DNA of 64,000 nt from Phaeobacter bryozoorum. Lineage in GTDB: Bacteria; Pseudomonadota; Alphaproteobacteria; Rhodobacterales; Rhodobacteraceae. Under the pieces are notes generated by a model that made no database searches, was not told the DNA's origin, and saw nothing but the letters and a program-made list of their open reading frames with translations. A program made the position numbers and the translations under genes. The DNA lies in assembly GCF_041893525.1 (NCBI RefSeq), contig NZ_CP169068.1; one strand, written 5' to 3'. Shown here in pieces: positions 41,542 through 51,252 of the stretch (within the stretch, counting starts at the first letter, position 1; each line of letters starts with the position of its first letter).

Positions 41542-43395
41542 ATGTTCTATCGCCGATCCTTCCGCCGCTCCCTTTGCCATGTCACTCAACCTCGGGGTTT
41601 TGCTCAGCTGGGCCGCAAGGTCGCCCTGGCAACGGCCTTGTTCTTTGGCGGCACATTGGCGCTGTCTGCGGCGGACGCCCGGCTGGTCGCGCCGGGGTCG
41701 GACGGCGATTTGCGCGACCTCCTGCAGGATGCTTCTGCCACGCTGGCGACCAGCGCACGCGGCGAGACCGGCGTGCAGCCGCTGATGGCGGCGGCGCTCT
41801 CGGATTATCGCACGCTGGTGCAGGTGCTTTACGATCAGGGATATTTCTCACCGGTGGTGCAGATAAGCGTCGATGGGCGCGAGGCGGCCCGGATCCAGCC
41901 CCTGAACCTTCCGCGTGAGATCAAGAAGATAGACATCACCGTCAAGGCAGGTCCGAAATTCACCTTTGGCACCGCTGAGATTGCCCCCCTCCCACAGCGG
42001 CGAGCGGTTGAGATCCCCGAAGAATTTGCCACCGGTCGCACCGCCACCACCGCAGTCCTGCGCGATGCCGCAAACGCGGGTGTGGAAAACTGGCGCTATG
42101 CCGGTCACCCGCAGGCCAAGGTCGGCGCGCAGTCGATCACCGCCAACCATGTGGCCGCCAGACTGAATGCGAGTCTGCGCCTGGCGCCGGGACCGCAGCT
42201 GCGTTTTGGTCGTTTGAAACTGGCCACACCCTCGAACGTGCGGGCAGAGGCGATACAGCGGATCGCAGGCTTCCCGACAGGCGAGGTGTTTCACCCCGAT
42301 CTTCTGTCGCGGTCCGCGACACGGTTGCGCCGCACCGGGGCTTTTGCCGCTGTCACCATTCGCCCTGCCGAACGCGCCAATCCCGACGGTACGCTGGATT
42401 ATGTCGCCAGGATCGAGGATCAGCCGCCCCGGCGATTTACCTTTGGGGCTGAACTCAGCTCCTCTGACGGGCTGGAGGTGAGTGGTTCCTGGATGCACCG
42501 CAATCTCTTTGGCGGTGCCGAGCGCCTGCGATTTGAGGCCCGGTTGTCGGGCATTGGCAGTGCAAATGATCTGGACGGGCGCGTGGCGCTGCGGCTGGAC
42601 CGGCCTGCCGCTTTTGGTCCCGATGACAGCCAGTTCTACCTGCTTGAGGCCGAGAGGCTGGACGAAGAACATTACACCGCCACCCGTGGACTGGGCGCGG
42701 TCGGTCTGCGCCGGGTCTATTCCGACCAGCTTTTTGCCGAGGCCTCCGTTGGCTTTGAGAGCGTGCTCGCCGAAGACGTCTTCGGCAAGCGACGTTTCAA
42801 ATATCTGGTCGGGCAGCTGCGGGCGGAATACGACGGGCGCGACAGCAGCCTGAGCGCCACCAGCGGATATTATCTGGATGCCCGCGCCCTGCCCTTTATC
42901 GGCGTGGATGGCAGCAAATCCGGGCTTCAGCTGAAATTCGACGGGCGCGCCTATAAGGCGCTTGGCAGCAGTGACCGCATCGTGCTGGCCGGGCGGTTGC
43001 AGATGGGATCGGTGATCGGCCCGTCGCTGTCTGAGGTTTCGCCCACCCTGCTGTTTTACTCCGGCGGCGCAGGATCGGTGCGCGGTCAGGAATTCCAGTC
43101 GCTGGGCGTGCCTGCGGCGGGCGGGATCTCCGGCGGGCGCGGCTATCTGGCCCTATCGGGCGAGGTGCGCGGGCGGATCGGCGAGAAATTCACCCTTGTC
43201 GGCTTTTACGATGTCGGGCTGGTGGATGCGGAGAGTTTTGTCTCCTCGGACTCGGCCCGCCATGCCGGCGCCGGGTTCGGGCTGCGCTACGACGTGGCCG
43301 GGATCGGCGCCATCCGTCTGGATCTGGCCTATCCGGTAGACGGTGGCAGCGACGACGGCTTGCAATTCTACATCGGGATAGGACAGGCATTTTGA
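41542..43395 (+). CDS. tamA: TamA: outer-membrane BamA-family translocation protein
   Basis: 617 aa from ATG 41542 (GGAG eight bases upstream; the frame is open from 41440). An Arg-rich N-terminus and hydrophobic stretch (KVALATALFFGGTLALSAADA) act as a signal peptide, followed by POTRA-like domains (DYRTLVQVLYDQGYFSPVVQISVDGREA; FGRLKLATPSNV) and a C-terminal 16-strand beta-barrel with GGAGSVRGQEFQSLG (the VRGY/F-like L6 loop). The last residue is Phe (GIGQAF), as in outer-membrane barrels. It works with TamB in lipid or autotransporter delivery and overlaps tamB. Confidence 0.92.
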   Translation: MFYRRSFRRSLCHVTQPRGFAQLGRKVALATALFFGGTLALSAADARLVAPGSDGDLRDLLQDASATLATSARGETGVQPLMAAALSDYRTLVQVLYDQGYFSPVVQISVDGREAARIQPLNLPREIKKIDITVKAGPKFTFGTAEIAPLPQRRAVEIPEEFATGRTATTAVLRDAANAGVENWRYAGHPQAKVGAQSITANHVAARLNASLRLAPGPQLRFGRLKLATPSNVRAEAIQRIAGFPTGEVFHPDLLSRSATRLRRTGAFAAVTIRPAERANPDGTLDYVARIEDQPPRRFTFGAELSSSDGLEVSGSWMHRNLFGGAERLRFEARLSGIGSANDLDGRVALRLDRPAAFGPDDSQFYLLEAERLDEEHYTATRGLGAVGLRRVYSDQLFAEASVGFESVLAEDVFGKRRFKYLVGQLRAEYDGRDSSLSATSGYYLDARALPFIGVDGSKSGLQLKFDGRAYKALGSSDRIVLAGRLQMGSVIGPSLSEVSPTLLFYSGGAGSVRGQEFQSLGVPAAGGISGGRGYLALSGEVRGRIGEKFTLVGFYDVGLVDAESFVSSDSARHAGAGFGLRYDVAGIGAIRLDLAYPVDGGSDDGLQFYIGIGQAF

Positions 43396-46300
43396 AACAT
43401 CTTCTCGCAGCCCTCCGCCCTGCCACCCTGTTCTCGCCGCTGCTCGTGGCTGTGGCGCTGACAATGGCCCCTCTGGAAACACCCGCGCAGGAGCGCCAAG
43501 AGAGCGGTGGCCTGCTGGTTGATTTTCTCGAAGACACGCTCTCGGGCGAGAGCCGCGCGATCCGCGTTACCGGGCTGGAGGGGGCGCTGTCCTCGCAGGC
43601 TACGCTGCAAAAGCTGACCGTGGCAGATAGCGAAGGCATCTGGCTGACCATTGAGGGCGCAGAACTGGACTGGAACCGCCTAGGCCTGCTGCGCGGTGAT
43701 TTCTCCATCAACACGCTAAAGGCGGATCGCATTCATATCGAACGCGCACCCGCTGCGCCGCTGGACGACCCCAACCTGCCAACCCCCGAGGCGGCGCCGT
43801 TCCAGCTGCCGGAGCTGCCGGTGTCGATCAATATCGGTGAAATCAAGGTTGGGCGGCTGACACTTGGGCAGGATCTGGTCGGGGTGGCGGCGGTGCTGAC
43901 CCTTGATGGTTCGATGAGCCTTGCCAATGGCGCGCTCGATAGCGCCTTGCAGATCACCCGGTTGGACCGCGACAGTGATCAGCTCACCCTGGAGGCGGGT
44001 TTTGCCAATGACACCGGCAATATCACGGTTGATATGGTGTTGCAGGAGGAAGACGGCGGGCTTGTGTCCACCGCGCTTGGCCTGCCGGGCGGCCCCGATA
44101 TCCGTCTCGCCCTGCAAGGACGCGGACCGGTTGAGGATTTCAGCGCCGAACTGGCACTGGATACCGACGGCACCCGACGCCTCGGCGGTACTGTTGTTCT
44201 GTCGCCTGCCGGCGACGCCCCGGCGGATCCCAGCGCGGGCAGCCGCCCCATTGGCTTTCGTGCGGATCTGAACGGCGATATCACCGCGCTGGTCGATCCG
44301 GTCTATCAGCCGTTCTTCGGCCCAGACATGCGCGCCCGGCTGCGCGGCCAGACCCGCGCCATGGGCGGGGTGATGATCGACGATCTGGCGCTTTCGACAC
44401 AGGCGCTGGAGGTTTCCGGTTTTGTTGAAATGGCCGCCGGTGGCGAACTTGAAAGCGCCGATCTGAGCGCTGCGGTCACCCCTCCGCCGGGACAGGAAGC
44501 GGTGGTCCTGCCGGTGGCAGGCGGTTCGACCACGGTCACCGACCTTGCGCTCCATGCACGGAAACCCGCTGGCCGCGACTGGACCGTGACCGCACGGATG
44601 AAACGGCTGGCCAACCCCGCGCTGCGCATTGCCCGTGCCGAGTTGGAGATGACCGGCACCCTGGACCAGAGCAGCGGTCTGGCGCTGGATGGGCAGATCG
44701 CCGCCGCGCTGACCGGGCTGCGCCCCACCGACCCTGCATTGGCCGAGGCCCTGGGGGCGGCAATCACCTTTGACGGGCAGGTCACCACAGATGGACCCGG
44801 CGCGCTGCGTATCACCAATATGCTGCTGTTGGGCGCGGATTACGGTGCGACCGGGGCGGTCACCATCGACGGTCTGGAAAGCGGGCTGCGCATCTCCGCC
44901 GATATCGACGCCAACGCCCAGAATCTTGCGCGTTTCTCCAGCCTTGCGGGACAATCTCTGGACGGGCGGATGACGGCAAAGGCCGTCGGCTCCACCACCC
45001 CGCTGTCTGGGGCCTTTGACATTGACCTCGCAGTTCGGGGTCAGGACCTCTCGGCGGGATTGCGGCCTGTCGATGACCTGATCGGCGGCACCACCACCAT
45101 TGCGCTCAAGGCCGGCCGGGACGAGGCCGGGCTCAGCATCGACAGCTTCGCGCTGGAGGCCAAAGGGCTGAGCGCACGGGCCAATGGGCAACTGGGCAGC
45201 ACCAGCGGCAACCTGTCCCTCGGCGCCACGCTGAAGCAGCTGGAGAAGGTCCTGCCGCAGGCCCCCGGAGCGCTGCAATTCAGCGCGGATATCACCCGCG
45301 AGAACCAGACGTTTTCTGGCATTGCCGAGCTGCAAGGCCCGAAATCCTCCCGCGCGGAACTGACCGGCCAGATCAATATCAACGGCGATGGCGATCTGGA
45401 GTTCGACGCCGCGATCAACGCGCTTGAACGTTTTGTACCGACCCTCGCCGGATCATTGAGCGCCAAGGGCACTGCCAGCCGCCGCGCCGGGGTCTGGACC
45501 TTTGACGGCGCGGCCGAAGGACCGGCGGGGCTGTCGGCTGATCTCGATGGTACGGTCTCCGAAAACAAAGGGGACGCTGATATTACCTTTGACGCGCTGG
45601 TGGCCGAGGTACAGCGCTTCGTTCCCGGGCTGCCGGGGCGGCTGACCGCCGAAGGCACCGCCCGTCGCCGCGATGGGGTCTGGCAGATCGATAGCCGCGC
45701 GATTGGCCCGGCTGGCGTCACCAGCACCGTTGCGGGCAGCTGGGACGAGGTGCAGGGCCGTGCCGATATTGATGCCAGGGGACAGCTGCGTTTGGAGGGG
45801 CTGAACCCCTTCATGTCACCCAATCTGATCCGTGGCCCCGCCCAGTTCGATCTCTCGCTGGAAGGGGAGCCATCGCTGGCCAACCTCAGCGGGCAGATCC
45901 GTACCAGTGGGACGTCGCTGGCAATTCCGGCTGCCGCCCAGCGGATAGATGACATCACAGCCACCGTCTCTATAGCGCGGTCCAGAGCCGATCTTCAGCT
46001 GACGGCGCAGCCCCGCGATGGCGGCCAGCTGCGGGTCAGCGGACCCATCGGGCTGATCGCGCCCTTTGATGCGCAGTTGCAGATCGCGCTCACCAATGTC
46101 GGTCTCAGCGATCAGCTGTCCTATGACACGCAACTCTCTGGTGCGCTGTCTCTGACCGGGGGGCTGATCGGAACCAAAAGCCTGTCAGGGCGGATTGATG
46201 TGGGCGAGACCAATATCAACCTTGCGACCGCAGGCGGCTCCGTTACCGCAGCGCCGATCCCGGATATCCGCCATCAGGGTGAGCCTGCCGAGGTGCGCCG

Positions 46301-47054
46301 CACGCGCGCCCGTGCCGGGCTGATCAACACCGGCGGCGGCGGTGGCGGGGCTGGCCGAACCCTGCTTGACGTGCTGATCAGCGCGCCCAATCGCATCAAC
46401 GCCCGTGGGCGTGGCGTTCGTGCCGAGCTGGGCGGCCAGATCCAGCTGCGCGGCAGCACCGCGAACCTGGCGCCATCAGGCCAGATCAGCCTGATCCGTG
46501 GCACCTTTGATATTCTTGGACGACGGCTGGCGCTTGATGAGGGGCAGATCACCTTGCAAGGCGACTTGCGCCCCTATCTGCTCTTGCGCTCCTCGGCAGC
46601 GACCTCCGAAGGCACCGCGACGCTCGAACTCTCCGGGCTGATCGACAGCCCCTCGATCAAGGTGACCTCCGAGCCGGAACGCCCGAGCGAGGAGGCATTG
46701 GCGCTATTGCTGTTTGGCGACAATATTCAGGACCTCTCCCCGCTGGCGCTGGCACGGCTGGCGAGCTCCGTCGCCACGCTCAGCGGGCGCGGCGGCAGCA
46801 ATCGGGCCGAGAGCAAACTGCGCGATGAAACCGGCGCCAGCAATGTTGAGCTGGGTCTCGACAATATCGGCGCGGGCCTTCTGGATATCGGCGGCTATGT
46901 GTCGGAGAACGTCTATACCGATTTCAATGTCAACACCCGCGGCGACAGTGAGCTGAGCATCAATCTGGATGTGAGCAAGAGCCTCACCGTCACCGGCAAG
47001 GTGGATGGCGAAGGCGAGACCGGGATCGGCCTCTTCTTCAAACGCGACTATTGA
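43392..47054 (+). CDS. tamB: TamB: translocation and assembly module / AsmA-like protein
   Basis: 1220 aa, starting at TTG 43392 which overlaps the tamA stop. The N-terminal signal/anchor (LFSPLLVAVALTMAP) is followed by a very long repetitive beta-rich body (repeated FVPTLAG/FVPGLPG units) forming the taco-shaped lipid groove. The C-terminal DUF490 region (LDEGQITLQGDLRPYL, ALLLFGDNIQDLSPLALARL, GIGLFFKRDY) contacts TamA. It spans the periplasm and is implicated in phospholipid transport. The start codon is unusual but fits the tamA coupling. Confidence 0.92.
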   Translation: MKHLLAALRPATLFSPLLVAVALTMAPLETPAQERQESGGLLVDFLEDTLSGESRAIRVTGLEGALSSQATLQKLTVADSEGIWLTIEGAELDWNRLGLLRGDFSINTLKADRIHIERAPAAPLDDPNLPTPEAAPFQLPELPVSINIGEIKVGRLTLGQDLVGVAAVLTLDGSMSLANGALDSALQITRLDRDSDQLTLEAGFANDTGNITVDMVLQEEDGGLVSTALGLPGGPDIRLALQGRGPVEDFSAELALDTDGTRRLGGTVVLSPAGDAPADPSAGSRPIGFRADLNGDITALVDPVYQPFFGPDMRARLRGQTRAMGGVMIDDLALSTQALEVSGFVEMAAGGELESADLSAAVTPPPGQEAVVLPVAGGSTTVTDLALHARKPAGRDWTVTARMKRLANPALRIARAELEMTGTLDQSSGLALDGQIAAALTGLRPTDPALAEALGAAITFDGQVTTDGPGALRITNMLLLGADYGATGAVTIDGLESGLRISADIDANAQNLARFSSLAGQSLDGRMTAKAVGSTTPLSGAFDIDLAVRGQDLSAGLRPVDDLIGGTTTIALKAGRDEAGLSIDSFALEAKGLSARANGQLGSTSGNLSLGATLKQLEKVLPQAPGALQFSADITRENQTFSGIAELQGPKSSRAELTGQININGDGDLEFDAAINALERFVPTLAGSLSAKGTASRRAGVWTFDGAAEGPAGLSADLDGTVSENKGDADITFDALVAEVQRFVPGLPGRLTAEGTARRRDGVWQIDSRAIGPAGVTSTVAGSWDEVQGRADIDARGQLRLEGLNPFMSPNLIRGPAQFDLSLEGEPSLANLSGQIRTSGTSLAIPAAAQRIDDITATVSIARSRADLQLTAQPRDGGQLRVSGPIGLIAPFDAQLQIALTNVGLSDQLSYDTQLSGALSLTGGLIGTKSLSGRIDVGETNINLATAGGSVTAAPIPDIRHQGEPAEVRRTRARAGLINTGGGGGGAGRTLLDVLISAPNRINARGRGVRAELGGQIQLRGSTANLAPSGQISLIRGTFDILGRRLALDEGQITLQGDLRPYLLLRSSAATSEGTATLELSGLIDSPSIKVTSEPERPSEEALALLLFGDNIQDLSPLALARLASSVATLSGRGGSNRAESKLRDETGASNVELGLDNIGAGLLDIGGYVSENVYTDFNVNTRGDSELSINLDVSKSLTVTGKVDGEGETGIGLFFKRDY

Positions 47055-47057
47055 TCT

Positions 47058-47076
47058 GCGCCCCAGCCATGGGCGC
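47058..47076. terminator. Short hairpin between tamB and glk
   Basis: GCGCCC (47058-47063) pairs with GGGCGC (47071-47076) around a 7-base loop in the 25-base gap between convergent genes. It is short and lacks a T tract, so function is uncertain. Confidence 0.35.
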
Positions 47077-47079
47077 GGT

Positions 47080-48030
47080 TCAGCGACTGCGGCCGGCCAT
47101 TTCGATTGCAAAACGCGCCGCCCCGCTGACGCCAGCGGCATCGTCGGTGATCAACCACAGCGGCGTGGTTTCACACCGGCTCTGCACGCCGGTCGCAGGT
47201 TGCAGGAAGCTTTTGAGGAATATCTCGCAGGCCGGGGTGCCGAGCACGCCCCGTGCCACGCTGCCGGCAAAAAAGATCCCCTGTCCCGGCATATAGGTCG
47301 GCACCAATTCGCGGGCAAAATCCCCCAGCAGCCGCGCCCAGCTGGTCACCGTCTCGGCGGCAGGGCTGTCGGCATCGGCAAGATAATCCGCGACGATCTG
47401 CGCGCCGCCCTCTGCCGCGACGCCATGCCACGCCTGATGATAGCGCACCAGCCCGCGCCCGGAGAACAGATCCTCATTGGTTGCAAAACCGGCAGCTCGC
47501 TCTCCAAGCCGTTCGACCAGACCACGCGCGACAGGCGCCGACAGGCTGGTATGGCCCATCTCGGCTTCGGCAGTGTGGCCATCCACCGACAAGGACACGT
47601 TGAAGCCGGTGCCAATGCCCGCCACCAGCGCCTGCTGTCCGCGCTGGTGTCCCGCCCGCAGCGACGACAGCTGGCCCGGGATCAGTGCGGGCAGCGAATG
47701 CCCGAGCGCGGCCAAATCGTTGATCACGTCAACCCGCGCGCCCTCGCCTAGCTGCAACTGTCGGCTCAGGTCCGCTGCCGTCCCCTGCCAGTTGCGGTTG
47801 GTCAGCTGATATTCGTTGCCATAGACAGGCCCCGCCACCGCGATGCAGGCACCGGCCAAAGGCGGCAGATCGGGCTGCGAGCAATAGGCTGCAAGCACGT
47901 CATCGAGACTGGAAAAGCTATCATTAGCAAAGCTTTGCAGCGCCGTGACGCCGATTTCAGGACCGGCAAGGGCCAGCCGCGTATTGCTGCCGCCCACGTC
48001 GCCAACCAGCACTGTCATGTCCGAGCCCAT
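47080..48030 (-). CDS. glk: Glucokinase
   Basis: 316 aa from ATG 48030 (AGGGA eight bases upstream; ATG 48018 also possible). It is an ASKHA-fold kinase of the Glk family with phosphate-1 motif GDVGGSNTRLAL, sugar-binding NDLAALGHSLPAL, GIGTGFNVS (phosphate 2) and EMGHTSL. It phosphorylates glucose with ATP. A LacI-type operator lies about 90 bases upstream, suggesting sugar-responsive repression. It is divergent from the glycosyltransferase gene at 48192. Confidence 0.9.
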   Translation of the reverse strand: MGSDMTVLVGDVGGSNTRLALAGPEIGVTALQSFANDSFSSLDDVLAAYCSQPDLPPLAGACIAVAGPVYGNEYQLTNRNWQGTAADLSRQLQLGEGARVDVINDLAALGHSLPALIPGQLSSLRAGHQRGQQALVAGIGTGFNVSLSVDGHTAEAEMGHTSLSAPVARGLVERLGERAAGFATNEDLFSGRGLVRYHQAWHGVAAEGGAQIVADYLADADSPAAETVTSWARLLGDFARELVPTYMPGQGIFFAGSVARGVLGTPACEIFLKSFLQPATGVQSRCETTPLWLITDDAAGVSGAARFAIEMAGRSR

Positions 48031-48111
48031 GTGCTCTGTCCCTCTGCATGTCCGATTTTTGCGAGACACTGCCGTATTCAGCGTCGAAATGCAATTCTGC
48101 GACGGTCATAG

Positions 48112-48125
48112 TTTTAGCGCTAACA
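48112..48125. promoter_or_regulatory. LacI-family-type operator upstream of glk
   Basis: TTTTAGCGCTAACA contains the perfect 10-base palindrome TTAGCGCTAA (48114-48123), the core of many LacI/GalR-type operators in proteobacteria (TGTTAGCGCTAACA with one mismatch). It lies in the divergent gap between glk and the glycosyltransferase gene; the repressor gene is not in the window. Confidence 0.6.
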
Positions 48126-48191
48126 TAATGCAATATACTTGCCACGGATCGATGTTTTTGCACAGTTGGAACTGTCCGACCAGGAGCCACG

Positions 48192-49307
48192 ATGACCGGC
48201 ACAGATGATCCTCCCAGCCCCGCCGCACCGAAAGCGCCCGATGGGCTGACCCGCCGGTTTCGTGCCCGTCTTGCGGATCGGTTCGACAGCAGGATCGTCA
48301 TGCCATTTGATCGCCTGCGGTTTCGTGCAACGCTCCGGCACCTGTCGGGGCCGCGTCAAATTCATCAACCGCGCGAAGCGGTTACCGTGGTCGCGCTGGT
48401 GCGGGACGGAGCCTATTACCTTGATGTTTTTCTCGCCCATTACCGCGCGCTTGGGGCGGCGCATTTCGTCTTCTGCGACACCGGCTCCAGCGACGGCACG
48501 CTGGCCCGGCTGGCGGCAGAACCGGATGTCACGGTGCTGCAATCCCGCCTGCCCTGGGGCCGCTTTGAAAATATCTTTCGCGGTTATGCGGCGCGGAAGT
48601 TTTGCGCCGGTCGCTGGTGTCTTTTCGCCGATATGGACGAAATCCTTGAATTCGAGGGGCAGGCGCAGCTCGGCCTGACCGGGCTGGTGCGCTATCTGGA
48701 TCGGCATGGGTATAGCGCGATGATGGCGCAGATGCTGGAAATGTTTCCCAAGGCGCCGCTGCAATCGGTCGCGCAGCACGCCTACCCGGAGGTGCAGCAG
48801 AGCTTCTGCCACTACGACATCAGCGCGGTGCGCGCCCTGCCCTACCATGATCCGGCTACCGGGCTGGGGTTCTTCCTGTCCCAGAACCGGCTGCCAGATG
48901 CGCCCGCGCCTGCACCCAGAATGCAGTTCGGTGGCATTCGCGGCGCGGTTTTTGGAGAGAACTGTTGCCTCAGCAAACACCCGTTGGTTTTTGTCGGTGC
49001 AGACGTCGGCCCGGCGGTGCATCCGCATCTGTCGACCGGTGTGCAGGTCGCCGACACGATGGCAGTTCTGAAACACTATAAATTTGCCAATGATCCGATG
49101 GCGCGGGATCAAGCCTCCCTGTCCCGCGCGGCCATCTCCCATGGCGAGGATGCGCTGCGTGTTGCGGGCTTTGCCACGACGCCGGATCTCAGCCTATGGT
49201 CCGAAAAGGCTCAGCGCTATGACGGGCCGGAAACCGGGCCGCAACAGCTGCGCGAGGCCGGTTTCCTGCAGGTTTCCCCGCGTTATCTGGCGGAGAGCGC
49301 AGCATGA
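48192..49307 (+). CDS. Glycosyltransferase family 2 protein (Glyco_tranf_2_4-like)
   Basis: 371 aa from ATG 48192 (CAGGAG upstream). The core starts at residue ~60 with TVVALVRDGAYYLDVFLAHYRALG and HFVFCDTGSSDGT; the nucleotide-sugar/metal site is FADMDE, and a C-terminal half contains HPHLSTG and LKHYKF. This matches the PF13704-type glycosyltransferases seen in surface polysaccharide loci. Donor and acceptor are unknown. Its stop overlaps the next glycosyltransferase start (ATGA). Confidence 0.85.
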   Translation: MTGTDDPPSPAAPKAPDGLTRRFRARLADRFDSRIVMPFDRLRFRATLRHLSGPRQIHQPREAVTVVALVRDGAYYLDVFLAHYRALGAAHFVFCDTGSSDGTLARLAAEPDVTVLQSRLPWGRFENIFRGYAARKFCAGRWCLFADMDEILEFEGQAQLGLTGLVRYLDRHGYSAMMAQMLEMFPKAPLQSVAQHAYPEVQQSFCHYDISAVRALPYHDPATGLGFFLSQNRLPDAPAPAPRMQFGGIRGAVFGENCCLSKHPLVFVGADVGPAVHPHLSTGVQVADTMAVLKHYKFANDPMARDQASLSRAAISHGEDALRVAGFATTPDLSLWSEKAQRYDGPETGPQQLREAGFLQVSPRYLAESAA

Positions 49308-50290
49308 CCCGAGATGTGCAGGATCCGCCGGTCGCCGCCCAGACGCCGCCGATTGTCGATGCTGTCGTCATCGGCCGCAACGAAGGGGCGCGGCTGCTGG
49401 CCTGCCTGCGCAGCCTGCAAGGTCAGCTGCGTCAGGTGATCTACGTCGACAGCGGGTCGACGGATGGGTCGGTCGCCGCGGCCGAGGCGCTGGGGGTAAA
49501 GATTGTCAGCCTCGATATGAGCGAGCGGTTCACCGCTGCCCGCGCCCGCAATGCAGGTCTGGCCCATCTCGACGGCGACTGTACCTATGTGCAGCTGGTG
49601 GATGGCGATTGCGAGGTGGTGCCGGGCTGGATCGCCAGCGCAACCGCGCGGCTGGAGGCTGATCCCCGGCTGGCGGTGGTCTGTGGGCGGCGGCGCGAAC
49701 GTCACCCCGACAGCTCGATCTACAACCAGCTCTGCGATCACGAATGGGACACTCCGGTCGGCCCGGCGAAGGCCTGTGGCGGCGACGCCCTGATGCGGCT
49801 TCGCGCCCTGCAGGAGGTTGGCGGCTATCGCAACGACCTGATCGCGGGCGAAGAGCCTGAGCTGTGCCTGCGTCTGGCACGCGCGGGGTGGTCAATCTGG
49901 CGGCTGGATGCCGAGATGACATTGCACGATGCCCAGATGCTGCGGTTTTCGCAGTGGTGGCAGCGCAGCCGCCGTGCGGGTTTCGCCTTTGCCGAGGGGG
50001 CGGCGCTGCATGGCGCCGGTCCCGAACGCCATTGGGTTGCGGAAACCCGGCGGGCGCTGATCTGGGGCGCCGGAATCCCGGCCTTCATCTTGATGCTGCT
50101 GCCGTTTTCCGGTTGGGCGCTGCTATTGTTGCTGGTCTACCCGGTGCAGTTCCTGCGGCTGGCTACCCGGATGGGCCGTCGTCGCGCATTCTATTCCATT
50201 CTCGGCAAATTTGCCGAGGCACAGGGCGCGATGGAATATCACTGGCTGCGACTGCGGGGGCGCAAACGCGGATTGATGGAATACAAATAA
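49304..50290 (+). CDS. Glycosyltransferase family 2 protein with C-terminal TM helices
   Basis: 328 aa, translationally coupled to the previous gene. It has a GT-A fold: VDAVVIGRNEG, YVDSGSTDGS, the DGD triad in QLVDGDCEVVPGW, and GGDALMRLRALQEVGGY plus EEPELCLRL for the acceptor region. The C-terminus has one or two TM segments (GAGIPAFILMLLPFSGWALLLLLVYPVQFL), placing it at the inner membrane. It is likely to add sugars to a lipid-linked glycan; specificity is unknown. Confidence 0.88.
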   Translation: MTRDVQDPPVAAQTPPIVDAVVIGRNEGARLLACLRSLQGQLRQVIYVDSGSTDGSVAAAEALGVKIVSLDMSERFTAARARNAGLAHLDGDCTYVQLVDGDCEVVPGWIASATARLEADPRLAVVCGRRRERHPDSSIYNQLCDHEWDTPVGPAKACGGDALMRLRALQEVGGYRNDLIAGEEPELCLRLARAGWSIWRLDAEMTLHDAQMLRFSQWWQRSRRAGFAFAEGAALHGAGPERHWVAETRRALIWGAGIPAFILMLLPFSGWALLLLLVYPVQFLRLATRMGRRRAFYSILGKFAEAQGAMEYHWLRLRGRKRGLMEYK

Positions 50291-50335
50291 CTGCCGCCAC
50301 CCCGGTCAGGCCAGATCCGGTCAGGCCAGTTTCCG

Positions 50336-51094
50336 TCAGGGGTGGCGCAGCCTGAGCGCGTGAAGCAGCTGACCCGGCAGGATTGCCAGACAGCGCAGAT
50401 AGCGCGGACCCAGGCGGCGCGGGCTGCTCAGCGCCCGCCACAGCCATTCCAGGGCCAATCGGCGCACCCAGGCGGGCGCTCTTTTCTGATGGCCGCCCAG
50501 AAAATCAAGCCCCGCGCCAACTGAGGCAAAGCCGACCTCGGGCGCAAGAGCGCGACCACGGGCGGCCATGATCTCCTGTTTGGGGGCGCCAAGCGCCAGA
50601 AAACACAGGCCAATCTGCTTGCGCGCAAGCTCGCGCAGGATCTGCTCCGCAGCCTCGCTGCCGGGGTCAAAGCCCGTCGGCGGCGCGTGGCACCAGGCGA
50701 TTTCAAGCCCCGGCACCTCAGCTTTCAATGCCGCGGAGGCATCCTGAAGCGCGGCTTCGGTGCTGCCCACAAGAGCAACAGGCACCCCGGCGCGCGCGGC
50801 CCAACGACAAAGCGGCAGCACCATGTCGGAGCCCGGCATCAGCGCCACCGGTCGTTGTGCCAGCCGTGACAGCCAGACAATGGGCCGCCCATCAGCCACC
50901 ACGAAATCCTGTGCGGCATAGGCTTTCAGAAAGGCAGGCGAGCTGTGCATTTTCACCAGGTGATCCAAATTCACCGTCGCCAGCGCAAAGCCACGACGGG
51001 TCTGGAAATGCCCCATCACCGCCTGTTCCAGCCGCGCCGGATCGGCAATGTTCACATCAATCCGTGTGTCCCGAATATCAAAATACACCCGCAT
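50336..51094 (-). CDS. WecG/TagA/CpsF family glycosyltransferase (GT26)
   Basis: 252 aa. The GT26 core is visible: TVNLDHLVKM, FVVADGRPIVWLSR, RPVALMPGSDMVLPL, VALVGSTE and FLALGAPKQEIMAARGR, followed by FASVGAGLDFLGGHQKRAPAWVRRLALEWLWRA. Members transfer N-acetylmannosaminuronate-type sugars to lipid carriers in capsule, ECA or teichoic acid synthesis. It is on the opposite strand to its neighbours and convergent with the previous glycosyltransferase. A 13-base direct repeat CCGGTCAGGCCAG (two copies, about 50,303-50,330) lies in the gap. Confidence 0.9.
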   Translation of the reverse strand: MRVYFDIRDTRIDVNIADPARLEQAVMGHFQTRRGFALATVNLDHLVKMHSSPAFLKAYAAQDFVVADGRPIVWLSRLAQRPVALMPGSDMVLPLCRWAARAGVPVALVGSTEAALQDASAALKAEVPGLEIAWCHAPPTGFDPGSEAAEQILRELARKQIGLCFLALGAPKQEIMAARGRALAPEVGFASVGAGLDFLGGHQKRAPAWVRRLALEWLWRALSSPRRLGPRYLRCLAILPGQLLHALRLRHP

Positions 51095-51252
51095 CCCCCC
51101 TCATGCGCCAAAAGCGACGCCCCTCTTCGATCACATGGCCTTGCATCTGTTTCAAGAGTTTACCTCAGAATACGAATGCGGGCGACAGCGCAGACATCTG
51201 GGGCTAAACTTATGGTCACGGGGGCAAATACAGGAGCGCAGGGCCGCACGCG

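Noticed and set aside
43716..45335. 539-codon minus-strand open frame
   Set aside because: Antisense to tamB; no motif, no ribosome binding site, biased His/Gln/Arg composition typical of shadow frames.
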